A stretch of DNA of 15,572 nucleotides, taken from assembly GCA_005792805.1 (NCBI GenBank), contig SXQV01000063.1, positions 1-15,572 on the forward strand, written 5' to 3'. The stretch comes from Methylococcaceae bacterium. GTDB taxonomy: Bacteria > Pseudomonadota > Gammaproteobacteria > Methylococcales > Methylococcaceae. Shown here in pieces: positions 15,463 to 15,572 of the stretch. Both the position numbers and the translations under genes were made by a program. Positions within the stretch are counted from its first letter, which is position 1. Every line of letters starts with the position of its first letter. The notes under the pieces are model-generated. The model saw only the letters and a program-made list of their open reading frames with translations, had not been told where the DNA came from and searched no databases.

Positions 15463-15572
15463 ATGGATATGATCGAGCTGGAATTCACCTTGAACAACCA
15501 GTCCATCGTCCGGCGGGATGTGGATCCGGATCAGAAGCTGAACGATTTCCTGCGCGAGGATCTGGGCATGAC
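15463..15572 (+). CDS. 2Fe-2S small subunit of the molybdenum hydroxylase, 3' truncated by window edge
   Basis: Only the first 36 codons are in the window. They fit the N-terminus of the plant-type 2Fe-2S subunit of xanthine dehydrogenase-family enzymes: a first strand 'EFTLNNQSIVRRDVDPDQ' followed by 'KLNDFLREDLGM', where family members have L..FLR..LGLTG before the cluster cysteines. The cysteines themselves lie beyond the edge. A Shine-Dalgarno (GAGGAG at 15451-15456, inside the end of the large-subunit gene) is 6 nt upstream, so the two are translationally coupled. No Tat or Sec signal is seen at the N-terminus, so it would have to travel out with the signal-bearing large subunit. It passes electrons from the molybdenum site to an acceptor. 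Confidence 0.8.
   Translation, partial: MDMIELEFTLNNQSIVRRDVDPDQKLNDFLREDLGM

Noticed and set aside
1..15572. Mobile elements, CRISPR, phage or tRNA sites
   Set aside because: I saw no transposase, integrase, direct-repeat array, terminal inverted repeats or tRNA-like cloverleaf on either strand.

Overview
The window looks like chromosomal DNA of a Gram-negative proteobacterium, most likely a gammaproteobacterium. The signs are a mid-to-high-50s G+C content (judged by eye), a DUF748 envelope protein, Proteobacteria-type PstC and PstA with large N-terminal domains, an olsBA pair, and a Tat-exported molybdenum hydroxylase. I see no transposase, integrase, CRISPR array, rRNA or tRNA.

Layout. 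(1) 1-2210 (+): the 3' part of a DUF748/AsmA-like envelope gene. (2) 2296-4651 (-): a YjbB-like Na+/phosphate symporter with a PhoU-like C-terminal domain. It is preceded, 7 bp away, by a membrane sensor protein that resembles the input half of a chemotaxis receptor but has no output domain. (3) 4652-4995: a gene-free spacer with several inverted repeats. (4) 4996-8589 (-): pstC-pstA-pstB, overlapping or abutting, with a Pho-box-like promoter in front of pstC. (5) 8590-9175: a divergent spacer with one possible small acidic ORF and inverted repeats. (6) 9176-12460 (+): a second pstB, then phoU, olsB and olsA; a weaker Pho-box-like promoter lies in front of olsB. (7) 12461-12745: a spacer with a strong GC hairpin. 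(8) 12746 to the edge (+): the large molybdopterin subunit of a xanthine dehydrogenase-family enzyme with a Tat signal, then the first codons of its 2Fe-2S subunit.

From 2296 to 12460 the window reads as a phosphate-homeostasis island. It combines ABC import (PstCAB), signalling control (PhoU), a second ATPase, a Na+-coupled phosphate carrier that could act as an uptake route or an efflux valve, and synthesis of phosphorus-free ornithine lipids (OlsB/OlsA), which can replace phospholipids when phosphate is scarce. The periplasmic binding protein PstS is not encoded here. The least ordinary features are the two PstB paralogues either side of the divergent spacer, the output-less sensor coupled to the symporter, a PhoU whose second metal-binding motif is altered, and a DUF748 protein that seems to end in an OmpA-like domain split by an insertion. 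I found no clear sign of a wholly new system; the novelty lies in combinations and in residue-level departures from known families.
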